A stretch of 64,000 nucleotides of DNA from Antarcticirhabdus aurantiaca (GCF_009765365.1 NZ_VTOM01000003.1:266662-330661), one strand, 5' to 3'. Shown: positions 50,829-60,557, counted from the first letter of the stretch. Notes: a model not told the origin generated them from the sequence alone. Program-made: numbers and translations.

Positions 50829-52174
50829 GCGCCGGCATCGACGCCGGCGCCGCGGCGCTGGCTCATCCGGCCGCGCCGACCGTGCGCTCGCCGGCGCCCG
50901 TCGACCAGGCCGGGCGCAAGAACCTCCTTCTCCTGATCCAGCTGCGCTGGCTCGCCGTGGCGGGCCAGGTCGTCAGCATCCTCGTCGTCGCCTTCGGCTT
51001 CGGCGCGACGCTGCCGCTGGCGCCGATGGCGGCGGTGATCGGGGCGCTCGTCGTTCTCAACCTCCTCAGCGTCCTGCGCCTGCGCCGGCGCATCCGCGTC
51101 TTCAACGCCGAACTCTTCGCCTCGCTCGCCCTCGACGTCGCGGCGCTGACCGCGCAGCTCTATCTCAGCGGCGGCACCGAGAACCCCTTCGCGCCGCTCT
51201 ACCTCCTCCAGGTGACGCTGGGCGCCGTGCTCCTCGAGGCCTGGTCGCTCGGGCTCCTCGTCGGGCTCGCGATCCTCTGCTTCGCCGCGCTGACGGCGTT
51301 CCACCTGCCGCTGCCGCTCCTCGATGCGGAAGGGCCGTGGGGCGTCAGCCCGCAGATGTTCGGCATGCTCCTGTGCTTCGTCATCAACTCGGTGCTGCTC
51401 GTCGTCTTCGTGACGCGGATCAACCGCAACGCCCGCGAGCGCGACGAGCGCCTCGCGCTGCTGCGCCAGCGTGCGGCAGAGGAAGAGCACATCGTGCGCA
51501 TGGGCCTCCTCGCCTCCGGCGCCGCGCATGAGCTCGGCACGCCGCTCTCGACGCTCTCGATCATCCTCGGCGACTGGCAGCGCATGCCGCAGCTCTCCGC
51601 CGATCCCGAGATCGCCTCCGACCTCGCCTCGATGCGGGCCGAGGTCGCGCGCTGCAAGTCGATCGTCACCGGCGTCCTGATGGCGGCCGGCGAGACGCGC
51701 GGCGAGTCCGCCGCCGAGACCACGATGTTCGCCTTCCTCGACGGCCTCGCCGCCGACTGGCGCGCCGCCCACCCGCAAGGTCGGCTCACTTACGAGAACC
51801 GCTTCGACGAGGACCTGCCGGTCGTGTCCGAATCGACGCTGCGCCAGGGCGTCTTCAACGTCCTCGACAACGCCTTCGAAGTGTCGCCCCAGGCCATCGC
51901 CCTCACGGCCTCGCGCGATCGGGACATGCTCGTCCTGGCCGTGGAGGACGAGGGGCCGGGCTTTCCGCCGGAGATCCTGGCGGGCGCAGGCCAGCCCTAC
52001 CGCTCGACGAAGAACAGCCCGGCGCGCGGCCTCGGCCTGTTTCTCGTGTTCAACGTCGTGCGCACGCTCGGCGGCACCGTCACGGTCCGGAACCGTGCGG
52101 GCACGGGCGCGCGCATCGAGATGCGCCTGCCGCTGACGGCCCTGGTGATCGAGGAGGACGGCGATGGCGCCTGA
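50825..52174 (+). CDS. regB: redox sensor histidine kinase RegB/ActS/PrrB
   Basis: A 449-aa sensor kinase with six transmembrane helices in residues 1-200. The quinone-binding heptapeptide GGTENPF is at 116-122. The H-box is GAAHELGTP with phospho-acceptor His235, and the redox-active cysteine of RegB corresponds to Cys277 in ARCKSIVTGV. The ATP-binding domain has N-box LDNAFEVSP, DEGPGFP and GLGLFLVFNVV. It should lower RegA phosphorylation under oxidising conditions. GTG start overlaps surf1 and its end overlaps the regulator gene by 11 bp. Confidence 0.95.
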   Translation: MSAGIDAGAAALAHPAAPTVRSPAPVDQAGRKNLLLLIQLRWLAVAGQVVSILVVAFGFGATLPLAPMAAVIGALVVLNLLSVLRLRRRIRVFNAELFASLALDVAALTAQLYLSGGTENPFAPLYLLQVTLGAVLLEAWSLGLLVGLAILCFAALTAFHLPLPLLDAEGPWGVSPQMFGMLLCFVINSVLLVVFVTRINRNARERDERLALLRQRAAEEEHIVRMGLLASGAAHELGTPLSTLSIILGDWQRMPQLSADPEIASDLASMRAEVARCKSIVTGVLMAAGETRGESAAETTMFAFLDGLAADWRAAHPQGRLTYENRFDEDLPVVSESTLRQGVFNVLDNAFEVSPQAIALTASRDRDMLVLAVEDEGPGFPPEILAGAGQPYRSTKNSPARGLGLFLVFNVVRTLGGTVTVRNRAGTGARIEMRLPLTALVIEEDGDGA

Positions 52175-52697
52175 CAAGACCCTTGTCGTCGTGGACGACG
52201 ACCCCGTCTTCGCGGCGTCCCTGAAGCGCTCCTTCGAGCGGCGCGGCTATCGCGTCGAGACCGCGCCGACGCCGGCCGACATCGACGCCCTCCTCGCCCG
52301 CACGACGCCCGGCTACGCGGTGGTCGACCTGAAGCTCGCCAACGCCTCCGGCCTCGACTGCGTGCGCCGCCTCCACGCGCACGACCCGTCCATGCTGATC
52401 GTGGTGCTGACGGGCTTCGCCAGCATCGCCACGGCCGTGGAGGCGATCAAGCTCGGCGCCTGCCACTACCTCGCCAAGCCCTCCAACACCGACGACATCG
52501 AGGCCGCCTTCTCCAAGGCGGAGGGCGATGCCGGCGTGCCCATCGTCGGGCGCCCGACCTCGATCAAGACGCTGGAATGGGAGCACATCCACGAGGTTCT
52601 GGCGGAAACGAACTTCAACATCTCGGAGGCCGCCCGGCGCCTCGGCATGCACCGCCGCACGCTCGCGAGGAAGCTCGAGAAGCAGCAGATCAAGTAG
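52164..52697 (+). CDS. regA: response regulator RegA/ActR/PrrA
   Basis: A 177-aa response regulator. The receiver has the acidic pair DDDP, phospho-Asp at residue 55 (VVDLKLA), Thr in VVLTGFAS and Lys in LAKPS. The short proline-rich linker leads to a Fis-type helix-turn-helix NISEAARRLGMHRRTLARKL, the strongly conserved RegA DNA-binding helix. It activates and represses respiratory and related operons according to redox state. The gene overlaps regB; both sit behind cyoABCD-surf1, so feedback on the oxidase is likely. Confidence 0.95.
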   Translation: MAPDKTLVVVDDDPVFAASLKRSFERRGYRVETAPTPADIDALLARTTPGYAVVDLKLANASGLDCVRRLHAHDPSMLIVVLTGFASIATAVEAIKLGACHYLAKPSNTDDIEAAFSKAEGDAGVPIVGRPTSIKTLEWEHIHEVLAETNFNISEAARRLGMHRRTLARKLEKQQIK

Positions 52698-52714
52698 CCG
52701 CCGCGAACCGCGGC

Positions 52715-53710
52715 TCAGCGCCAGCGGTCGTCCAGGCGGCGGCGCCGGGTGCCTCGGCCCGATCGGCCGAGAAGGAGCGCGAGCCCGCCGAGCGCCGCGA
52801 CGCCCGCGATCGCGGCGAGGCCCGCCGCCTGCCGGCGCTGGTCGGGTCGGCGGAAGCCGCCGTCGATCGCTCCGTCGTCCGCAGGAGGCGCGAAGAGATT
52901 CCCGTCCGTCGGCCCGGTCCGGACGGCGCGGCGGAAGTAGCTGCCGAGAAAGGCGTTCATGGCGGTGGCGCCGAGGTTCGGCGCGAGCACCTGGGCGAGC
53001 GACATCAGCCCGGCCGGGGCGCCGACCGCGGTGGTCGGACGGGGCCGATCGGCGAGCCGCACCACGGCGCGGGCGACGGTGCGCGGGTCGAGGACGCCGG
53101 GCGGAACGGAAGTTTCCCCGCCCGTGTAGTTGCCGGCATGGCGGATGGCGGGCGTGTCGACAAAGGTCGGGTAGACGTCGCAGACGTGGATGCCGGGATA
53201 GGCCGAGAGCTCTCCGCGCAGTGCCTGCGACATGCCGCGCAGGCCGAATTTCGAGGCGGTGTAGGCCACCGCCCAGGGCGCCGGCAGGAAGCCGCCGACC
53301 GAGATCATGTTGATGAAGATCCCGCGGCGCTGCTGGATGAAGATCGACAGCACGGCATGGGCGTCGTTGAGATGGCCGACGAGGTTGCTCTCGATGACGC
53401 GTCGATGCGCCTCGATCGGCACCTCGTGGAACCTGCCGACCACGCCGACGCCGACATTGCTGAACCAGACGTCGATCCCGCCCATCCAGTCCCGAGCCGC
53501 GCGGGCGAGCGCGGCGACCGCGTCTGCGTCGGCGACGTCGACGGGCACCGTCAGCACCTCGGCGCCCCGCGCCCAGCAGCGCTCGGCCACCACGTCGAGC
53601 GCCTCCTTGCCGCGCGCGGCGAGGACGAGCTGCGCGCCTGCGGCCGCGAAGGCTTCGGCCGTCGCGGCGCCGATGCCGCTCGATGCTCCGGTGATGACGA
53701 CGCGCTTCAT
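52715..53710 (-). CDS. SDR family oxidoreductase with C-terminal membrane helix
   Basis: A 331-aa protein. The first ~250 residues are a classical SDR (GASSGIG; Ser in NMISVGG; YTASK), followed by a linker and one C-terminal hydrophobic helix (AAGLAAIAGVAALGGLALLLG) ending in a basic tail. The helix suggests anchoring to the inner membrane. No substrate is evident; lipid-like substrates are possible. It is convergent with regA with only 17 bp between. Confidence 0.87.
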   Translation of the reverse strand: MKRVVITGASSGIGAATAEAFAAAGAQLVLAARGKEALDVVAERCWARGAEVLTVPVDVADADAVAALARAARDWMGGIDVWFSNVGVGVVGRFHEVPIEAHRRVIESNLVGHLNDAHAVLSIFIQQRRGIFINMISVGGFLPAPWAVAYTASKFGLRGMSQALRGELSAYPGIHVCDVYPTFVDTPAIRHAGNYTGGETSVPPGVLDPRTVARAVVRLADRPRPTTAVGAPAGLMSLAQVLAPNLGATAMNAFLGSYFRRAVRTGPTDGNLFAPPADDGAIDGGFRRPDQRRQAAGLAAIAGVAALGGLALLLGRSGRGTRRRRLDDRWR

Positions 53711-53882
53711 GGTGGATCCGTCCCGCTGCCTGTTGCCGTTCCCGAACAGCGCGGGGCACGGGCGGAAGGTTCAGGCAAAGCGTAGGCGGGCGCGCACTTC
53801 GCCGCCTCGCCTCCGCCGTTGGCCTTCCCGCGCGGCGATCCTAGCTCCCCGGCCGACCCCCTCCGAAAGGCATCCGCAGACC

Positions 53883-54845
53883 ATGGCCCGGCCGCTCCTC
53901 ATCGCCTTCGGCAGCATCAATGCCGACTTCCAGGTCCGCACCGGCGAAGCCGTCGAGCCGGGCCGCACCATGCTCGCGGACGGCTTCAGCCGGCTGGGCG
54001 GCGGCAAGGCGGCGAACCGCGCCTTTCTCGCCCACCGCCTCGGGCACGGGGCTCGCCTCATCGGGCAGGTCGGCCGCGACGACCTCGCGGCGCAGGCGCT
54101 GGCGCCGCTGGAAGCCGTGGGCCTCGATCTCGGCCACGTCATGCGCCGCGACGGCGTCTCGACGGCGGTTTCGATGATCATGGTGCCGCCCGACGGCAAG
54201 AAGACGATCGTGCTCGCCGCCAACGCCAATGACGACTGGAGCGACGACAACGCCGAAGCGGCCTTCCGCGCCATCGCCGAGGCGCCGACGGGCTCGATCC
54301 TGTCGATCGACTGCGAGGTGCCGGTCAACCTCGTGCGCCGCGCCCTGCGCGCCGCGGCGGATTCGGGCCTGCGATCGATCCTCGATCCCTCCCCGGCCGA
54401 CCGGGTCGACGACGCTCTGCTGGAGGGGCTCCTGTCGGTCACGCCCAATCCGAAGGAAGCCGGCGGCATTCTCGATCGACGCGTCGAGAGCGAGGAAGAT
54501 GCCGTCGAGGCGGCGATCGCGCTGCGCGACAAAGGCGTGAAGAGCCCCTGCGTGAAGATGGAGGATGGCGGCTGCGTCGTTGTCCATAGGAACGAGATCA
54601 GCCGCATCGCGCCGCTGAAGACCGAGCCGGTCGACACGACGGGCGCGGGCGATGCCTTCGCGGGCGGCCTGTGCGCCGCGCTTCTCGACGGGCGTCCGAT
54701 GAGCGAAGCCGCCGCCTTCGCCGTCGCCTCCTCCTCGCTCGCGGTTCGCGGCTGGGGCTCGCAGGAAGCCTATGCCGACCGCGCGGCGATCGAGGCGGCG
54801 CTGCCGGACGTCCTGGCCGGCATGCGCCGCGTCCGGCGCCTGTGA
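53883..54845 (+). CDS. PfkB-family carbohydrate kinase (ribokinase-like)
   Basis: A 320-aa sugar kinase. PfkB signature 1 is FSRLGGGKAANRAFLAHRLG and signature 2 is DTTGAGDAFAGGLCAALL with the catalytic Asp; the ATP-site N-P-x-E motif is seen as TPNPKEAGG. Substrate may be ribose, another ketose or a deoxy-sugar acid. It is followed by a GH65 phosphorylase gene, so it may act on a product of that enzyme, which is inference. Start ATG 53883. Confidence 0.9.
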   Translation: MARPLLIAFGSINADFQVRTGEAVEPGRTMLADGFSRLGGGKAANRAFLAHRLGHGARLIGQVGRDDLAAQALAPLEAVGLDLGHVMRRDGVSTAVSMIMVPPDGKKTIVLAANANDDWSDDNAEAAFRAIAEAPTGSILSIDCEVPVNLVRRALRAAADSGLRSILDPSPADRVDDALLEGLLSVTPNPKEAGGILDRRVESEEDAVEAAIALRDKGVKSPCVKMEDGGCVVVHRNEISRIAPLKTEPVDTTGAGDAFAGGLCAALLDGRPMSEAAAFAVASSSLAVRGWGSQEAYADRAAIEAALPDVLAGMRRVRRL

Positions 54846-54962
54846 GGCGCGGCATCCGACGAGAATGTGAACCCGGCGCCACCCCTCCGGCCGACTTCCT
54901 CGGGAACATCGTTGTCCGACTGCGCTTCACGATGGGATGCCAGCCTGCGCAGACGGTGCCAC

Positions 54963-57407
54963 GTGGATTTGACGATACCCAAGCCTGCCGAGATCGCGTC
55001 CGGCGAGAGCTTCGCCATCCTGTTCGACCATTACGACCAGGAGGACGAGCGGCGGCGGGAATCGCTCCTGTCGCTCGGCAACGGCGTCCTCCACTGCCGC
55101 GCCTCGGCGCCGGAGGAGCCGGCCGGGTCCTGTCATTATCCCGGCCTCTACCGGGCCGGCTGCTACGCGCGGCTGACGGGCCGGGTCGAGAGCGAGGACG
55201 TCTCTACCGACTCCCTCGCCAACCTGCCGAGCTGGCTGTCGCTCGCCGTCCGCTTCGACGGCGAGAGCGAGACCTTGAGCTTCGACCGGGTCGAGATCCT
55301 GCGCTATCGCCAGCGCCTCGACTTTCGCGAAGCGGTTCTGACGCGCGACGTCGAGTTCCGCGACGCGCAAGGGCGCCGGACCCTGTTTCGCGAGGAGCGC
55401 TTCCTGTCCATGGCCGCACCGCATCTCGGGGCGCTGCGCACGCGGCTGACGCCGCTCGACTGGTCCGGCACGGTCGAGATCCGCTCCGGCATCGACGCTG
55501 CCGTGTCGAACGCTTTGGCGGTCGAGGAGGGCGGCTACCGCCCCGAAGCCCTGGCCGAAACCCACCTCGAAGCGGCGCCGAATGCGTCCGGGCTCCTCGC
55601 CCGGACCCGAACGCTCGGCACCGACGTCGCGATTGCCGTCGCGGCGCGCACGCGGCTGTCCGTTGAGGGCCGTCCCTCGATCGAGGCGGGCGCGGCCTCG
55701 ATCGCGCAGGTCTGGCGCCTGCCGCTCGAAGCGGGCGAGACGCTGACGGTCGAGAAGGTCGGCGCGGTGCGCACCGCCCGCGACCACGCGATCGGCGAGC
55801 CGGCCGAGGCCGCGCTCGCCGACCTCGACAGGGCCGAAACCTACGAGGCCCTGCGCGACGAGCACGGCCGCGTCGTCGACCAGCTCTGGACGCGCTGCCG
55901 GATCGAGGCGGAGAACGAGAACCTCGCCCGGGCGCTCGGCCTTCACGCCTTCCACCTTCTGCAGACAGCCTCGCCGCACGCGCCGGCCTCGGATGCCGGC
56001 CTGCCGTCGCGCGGCTGGCAGGAGGCCTATCACGGCCAGATCTTCTGGGACGAAACGCTCTCCCTGCCCTTTCTCAGCCTGCATCTGCCGGAGGTGGTGC
56101 GATCTGCCCTCCTCTACCGGCATCGCCGGCTGGACGCCGCGCGGGCGCGCGCCCGCTCCTTCGGCCTCGACGGGGCTCTTTATCCCTGGCGCAGCGGCAC
56201 GAGCGGCGAGGAAGAAACGCCCGAGTTCCAAGAGAACCCCAGGACCGGCGCCTGGAAGCGCGACGAGACGCACCGGCAGTTCCACGTGTCGGCGGCGATC
56301 GCGCACAATGTCTGGCAGTACTTCCTCGCCACCCGCGACGTCGACTTCATGGCCGGCTACGGCGCCGAGATGATGATCGAGGTCGCGCGCATGTGGGCCT
56401 CGCTGGCCAAGCCCCATCCGGACCGCCCCGGCCGCCTGACGATCCGCGGCGTCGTCGGCCCGAACGAGTTCCATACGCGCCGCCCCGGAGCGACCGAGCC
56501 GGGCCTGAGCGACAACACCTATACCAACGTCATGGCCGCCTGGACGCTCCTGCGGGCTGGCGCGGTGCTCGAGCGTCTCCCGACCTGTTATCGCCGAGCG
56601 GTCGAGGCGCGGCTCGCCTTGCGCGCGGACGAGCCGGAGCGCTGGGCGGACGTGGCCGGCCGTCTCCACCTCCCGCTCGACGCGGACGGGCTCTTCCTGC
56701 CGCACGACGATTTCGACGCGCTGGAGCCCTTCGACCTTCCGGCCTACGAGCGGGAGCATCCCGGCGAGCGCATCGACTGGTCGCTGGAAGCCGAAGGCGG
56801 CAGCGCGGAAGCCGCGCAGGTCCTCAAGCAGGCCGAGTTCGCGATGCTGGCCTACCTCCTCGACCCCGCCGAGCTGCGGGCCCTCCTCGCGCGCCTCGGC
56901 GCGCCATCCGACCGCGACACGATCCGGCGCACGATCGAAACGGACCTCGCCCGGACGTCCCACGATTCCAGCCTGTCGGACCTCGTCTACGCCGGGGCGC
57001 TGGCGCGCCTTTCGCCGGAGCATGGCTGGACGATCTTCCGCGACGCCGTCCATCCGGACGAGAAGTCCGGCCATTCCGGCACGGAAAAGGGCGTCCATCT
57101 CGGCGCCATGGCGGCGACGCTCGACATCGTCCAGCGCATCCATCTCGGCATCCGCCCGTCGGAGGACGCGCTGCTCGTGGATCCCGCCCCGCCGCCGCAG
57201 ATCGGACGGCTCGGCCTCCACCTTCTCTTCCGCTCGCAGTCGGTGAGGGTCGAGTTGGCGGACGGCGTCATCCGCATCAGCGCCGATCCGGCCAACCACG
57301 AGACGGTGCCGCTGCGCCTTCTCGGCGCCTCGCACAGCCTGGCTCCCGGCGCGGAGGTGACGGCGGAGCTGACCAGTGACGCCGATCCCGCAGACCCTGA
57401 AGCGTGA
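54963..57407 (+). CDS. GH65 family glycoside phosphorylase
   Basis: A protein of about 814 aa. No ATG suits the start; GTG 54963 gives MDLTIPKPAEIA, and an ATG at 54867 would extend it by 32 residues without homology. The N-terminal beta-sandwich precedes the (alpha/alpha)6 barrel. WDETLSLPFL and VVGPNEFH (general acid Glu502 counted from GTG 54963) and DNTYTNVMAAW are GH65 marks; the phosphate-contact region is HSGTEKGVHLGAM. GH65 enzymes phosphorolyse trehalose, kojibiose, nigerose or maltose. The usual beta-phosphoglucomutase partner is absent; a PfkB kinase lies upstream instead. Confidence 0.88.
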   Translation: MDLTIPKPAEIASGESFAILFDHYDQEDERRRESLLSLGNGVLHCRASAPEEPAGSCHYPGLYRAGCYARLTGRVESEDVSTDSLANLPSWLSLAVRFDGESETLSFDRVEILRYRQRLDFREAVLTRDVEFRDAQGRRTLFREERFLSMAAPHLGALRTRLTPLDWSGTVEIRSGIDAAVSNALAVEEGGYRPEALAETHLEAAPNASGLLARTRTLGTDVAIAVAARTRLSVEGRPSIEAGAASIAQVWRLPLEAGETLTVEKVGAVRTARDHAIGEPAEAALADLDRAETYEALRDEHGRVVDQLWTRCRIEAENENLARALGLHAFHLLQTASPHAPASDAGLPSRGWQEAYHGQIFWDETLSLPFLSLHLPEVVRSALLYRHRRLDAARARARSFGLDGALYPWRSGTSGEEETPEFQENPRTGAWKRDETHRQFHVSAAIAHNVWQYFLATRDVDFMAGYGAEMMIEVARMWASLAKPHPDRPGRLTIRGVVGPNEFHTRRPGATEPGLSDNTYTNVMAAWTLLRAGAVLERLPTCYRRAVEARLALRADEPERWADVAGRLHLPLDADGLFLPHDDFDALEPFDLPAYEREHPGERIDWSLEAEGGSAEAAQVLKQAEFAMLAYLLDPAELRALLARLGAPSDRDTIRRTIETDLARTSHDSSLSDLVYAGALARLSPEHGWTIFRDAVHPDEKSGHSGTEKGVHLGAMAATLDIVQRIHLGIRPSEDALLVDPAPPPQIGRLGLHLLFRSQSVRVELADGVIRISADPANHETVPLRLLGASHSLAPGAEVTAELTSDADPADPEA

Positions 57408-57499
57408 GCGTCGGCGCGACGTTTTAGCGTGCCACCGGGTTGCGATGGAGCCGGCAAGCCGGCCGCGCGTTGCTCCGTCCGATCTCCTTGGGAAGGTTG

Positions 57500-58549
57500 A
57501 TGATGAAACCCCTCTCGCTCCTGTCGGCCGCAGCGATCCTGGCTTTCGCGACGGGTGCCGCGCCGGCCGCACCGCCCGTACCGGACCTGTTGGAAGGCGC
57601 GATCAACGCCGCCACCTTCGCCGATTGGCAGCAGCGGCAGGCGACCGCCGAAGCCGCCGAACCGCAGGAGGGGGACGCCGGGGAGCCGGAGGCGAAGATT
57701 CCGCCCGATCCCTTCCTGATCCGGCTCCAGATCCTGCTCGACCGCGCCCACGCCTCGCCCGGCGTCATCGACGGCCGGGAAGGCGGCAACACCGACAAGG
57801 CGGTCCGCGCCTTCGAGGAGATGCGGGACCTGTCCAGCGACGGCGAGCTGAACGAAGAGCTCTGGCAGGCGATCTCGGCCGACGCCGCGCCGGTCGTGAA
57901 GCCCTATCGCCTCACCAAGGAGGACGTCGAGGGCCGCTACGTGCCCGACCTGCCGAGCGACTACGGCGCGCTGGCGAAGTTCGACTGGCTCGGCTATCGC
58001 GGCCCCGCCGAGATGCTGGCCGAGCGCTTCCACATGGACGAAGACCTCCTGCGCGAGCTCAATCCCGGCGCCGACTTCAACGCGGAAGGCGCGACGATCC
58101 TCGTCGCCGATCCCGGTCCCGAGCCGACGGCCAAGGTCGAGCGCATCGTCGTCGACAAGTCCAAGGGCGAACTCATCGCCTATGGCGAGGACGACCGCAT
58201 CGTCCTGGTGGATCCCGCCACCATCGGCTCCGACGACACGCCCTCGCCGAGCGGCACGATGAAGGTCAAGGGCAGCGCGCACGAGCCGACCTATGAATAC
58301 GATCCGGAGAAGAACTTCCGCCAGGGCAAGAACGACGAGGAGCTGACCCTTCCGCCCGGCCCGAACGGGCCCGTCGGCACGGTGTGGATCGACCTGTCGA
58401 AGCCGACCTACGGCATCCACGGCACGCCCGAGCCCTCGCAGATCGACAAGACCGCGAGCCATGGCTGCGTGCGCCTGACCAACTGGGACGCGGAAGCTCT
58501 GTCCCGCCTCGTCAAGCCGGCCGAAACGGTGGTCGAGTTCAAGGGTTGA
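57500..58549 (+). CDS. L,D-transpeptidase
   Basis: A 349-aa exported protein. The N-terminal signal (LLSAAAILAFATGAAPAA) is followed by a peptidoglycan-binding-like helical region, then the YkuD domain. The catalytic motif is HGTPEPSQIDKTASHGCVRLTN in two parts with catalytic Cys323. It forms 3-3 cross-links in peptidoglycan or attaches proteins to it. Adjacent ATGs at 57500 and 57503 follow GGAAGG; either is possible. It lies 92 bp after the GH65 gene. Confidence 0.94.
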   Translation: MMKPLSLLSAAAILAFATGAAPAAPPVPDLLEGAINAATFADWQQRQATAEAAEPQEGDAGEPEAKIPPDPFLIRLQILLDRAHASPGVIDGREGGNTDKAVRAFEEMRDLSSDGELNEELWQAISADAAPVVKPYRLTKEDVEGRYVPDLPSDYGALAKFDWLGYRGPAEMLAERFHMDEDLLRELNPGADFNAEGATILVADPGPEPTAKVERIVVDKSKGELIAYGEDDRIVLVDPATIGSDDTPSPSGTMKVKGSAHEPTYEYDPEKNFRQGKNDEELTLPPGPNGPVGTVWIDLSKPTYGIHGTPEPSQIDKTASHGCVRLTNWDAEALSRLVKPAETVVEFKG

Positions 58550-58691
58550 GCCTGACGCCGGCCGGCTATGCGTTAGCCGAATTGGCCCGCCGATTGCATC
58601 CGCGCGCCCGGCAGCCTATGTCGGCGCGTGTGCCCGCGCGATGCGGGCGGAAGGATTGCGATCGCATTCCTGTTGCGAGGGAGTGCCCGCC

Positions 58692-60557
58692 ATGCCGTTT
58701 CGTCCGACCCATCCCGCCCTTGAGCGTGCGCTGGCCGCCCGCGGCTATACCGATCCGACGCCGGTCCAGGACGCCGTCCTGGAACCCGAAGCGGACGGCC
58801 GCGACCTCCTGGTCTCGGCCCAGACCGGCTCGGGCAAGACCATCGCCTACGGTCTCGCGCTCGCCAGCACGATCCTCGGCGATGCCGAGCGCCTCAGCCC
58901 CGGCGGCGAGCCCCTGGCGCTCGTCGTCGCGCCGACGCGCGAGCTGGCCCTCCAGGTGCGGCGGGAGCTCGAATGGCTCTATGCCGAGACGGGCGCCAGC
59001 ATCGTCACCTGCGTCGGCGGCATGGATCCGCGCGCCGAGCAACGCCGCCTGAACGCGGGCGCGCACATCGTCGTCGGCACGCCGGGTCGCCTGCGCGACC
59101 ATCTGGAGCGCGGCCACCTCGTGATCGGCGCCCTCAAGGCCGTCGTCCTCGACGAGGCGGACGAGATGCTCGACCTCGGCTTTCGGGAGGACATCGAGTT
59201 CATCCTGGAAGCGACGCCGGCCGAGCGCCGCACCCTCCTCTTCTCCGCGACGCTGCCGAGCGCCATCGCGACTCTGACCAAGCGCTACCAGCGCCAGGCG
59301 CTGCGCATCGAGACCGCCGCCTCGTCCAGCGGGCATGCCGACATCGAGTACCGCGCCGTGCGCATCGCGCCCAACGAGGTCGAGCACGCGGTGGTCAACC
59401 TCCTGCGCTTCACCGAGGCGCCGAGCGCGATCGTCTTCCTGAACACGCGCGAGGCGGTGCGGCACCTGCATTCCGGCCTGCTCGAGCGCGGCTTCTCCGC
59501 CGTCGCCCTGTCGGGCGAGCTCGGCCAGAACGAGCGCAACGCCGCCATGCAGTCGCTGCGCGACGGCCGGGCGCGGGTCTGCGTGGCGACCGACGTCGCA
59601 GCGCGCGGCATCGACCTGCCGAGCCTCGGCCTCGTGATCCACGCCGAGCTGCCGAACGACCCGGAAACGCTGCAGCACCGCAGCGGCCGAACGGGCCGCG
59701 CCGGGCGCAAGGGCGTCTCCGTCCTGCTGGTTCCGATCTCGCGCCGGCGCAAGGCCGAGCGGCTCCTGGCCGAGGCGGGCATCACCGCCGCCTGGGGCGG
59801 CGCGCCGACGGCCGATGCGGTGCGCGAGCGCGACGAGGAGCGCCTCCTCTCCGACCCGCAGCTCTTCGCCGAGCCCGGCGAGGAGGAAGCCGCCATCGCC
59901 GCGCGGCTCCTGGAGAAGCGCCGGCCGGAAGAGCTGGCCGCCGCCCTCGCCCGCCTCTGGCAGGATCGCCATCCGGCCCCCGAGGACGTCTACGACCCCG
60001 GCTTCGGCCGCGATCCGAAGGCCGGGCGGGAAACCTTCGAGCGGCCGAACAAGCGCGACCGTGAGATCGGCGGTGCCGGCCGGGGGCCGACGGGTGCGAC
60101 CGTCTGGTTCCACATGGACGTCGGGCGGCGCAACAATGCCGATCCGCGCTGGCTCCTGCCGCTGCTCTGCCGCCGGGGCAAGGTGACGCGCCAGGAGATC
60201 GGCGCGATCCGCATCTTCGATCGCGAGACCAAGTTCGAGATCGCCGAGGCGGCGGCCGACCGATTCGCCAGCGCCGCGGAGACGAGCGAGGGCGACGACA
60301 TCACGATCAGCCGCGTCGACGCCGCGGCCCGTCCGGCCGGAGGCAAGGGAGGCCGTTCCAAGAGCGGCCCCGCGGGCGAGGCCGGATCCGGCGCCCGGCC
60401 GTTCAAGGGCCGCAAGCCCTTCGACGGCGAGCGTGCGGACCGCGGCCCGGGCGCCAAGGCCAAGCCGTTCCGCCGGGACGAGCGGCCGGCGTCGGGCGGC
60501 GAGGACAAGCGCGCGGCAACCGGCAAGCCGCGTCGCCCGAAGCGCCCCAAGCCCTGA
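58692..60557 (+). CDS. DEAD-box RNA helicase with DbpA-like C-terminus
   Basis: A 621-aa helicase. Motifs: Q-motif PTPVQ, motif I AQTGSGKT, Ia PTRELA, II DEAD, III SAT, V VATDVAARGIDLP and VI HRSGRTGRAG. From about residue 465 a DbpA/CsdA-type RNA-binding domain follows (FHMDVGRRNNADPRWLLPLL, VTRQEIGAIRI), then a basic Gly/Lys/Arg-rich low-complexity tail to the end. It should remodel ribosome assembly intermediates or structured mRNA. Start ATG 58692. Confidence 0.94.
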   Translation: MPFRPTHPALERALAARGYTDPTPVQDAVLEPEADGRDLLVSAQTGSGKTIAYGLALASTILGDAERLSPGGEPLALVVAPTRELALQVRRELEWLYAETGASIVTCVGGMDPRAEQRRLNAGAHIVVGTPGRLRDHLERGHLVIGALKAVVLDEADEMLDLGFREDIEFILEATPAERRTLLFSATLPSAIATLTKRYQRQALRIETAASSSGHADIEYRAVRIAPNEVEHAVVNLLRFTEAPSAIVFLNTREAVRHLHSGLLERGFSAVALSGELGQNERNAAMQSLRDGRARVCVATDVAARGIDLPSLGLVIHAELPNDPETLQHRSGRTGRAGRKGVSVLLVPISRRRKAERLLAEAGITAAWGGAPTADAVRERDEERLLSDPQLFAEPGEEEAAIAARLLEKRRPEELAAALARLWQDRHPAPEDVYDPGFGRDPKAGRETFERPNKRDREIGGAGRGPTGATVWFHMDVGRRNNADPRWLLPLLCRRGKVTRQEIGAIRIFDRETKFEIAEAAADRFASAAETSEGDDITISRVDAAARPAGGKGGRSKSGPAGEAGSGARPFKGRKPFDGERADRGPGAKAKPFRRDERPASGGEDKRAATGKPRRPKRPKP

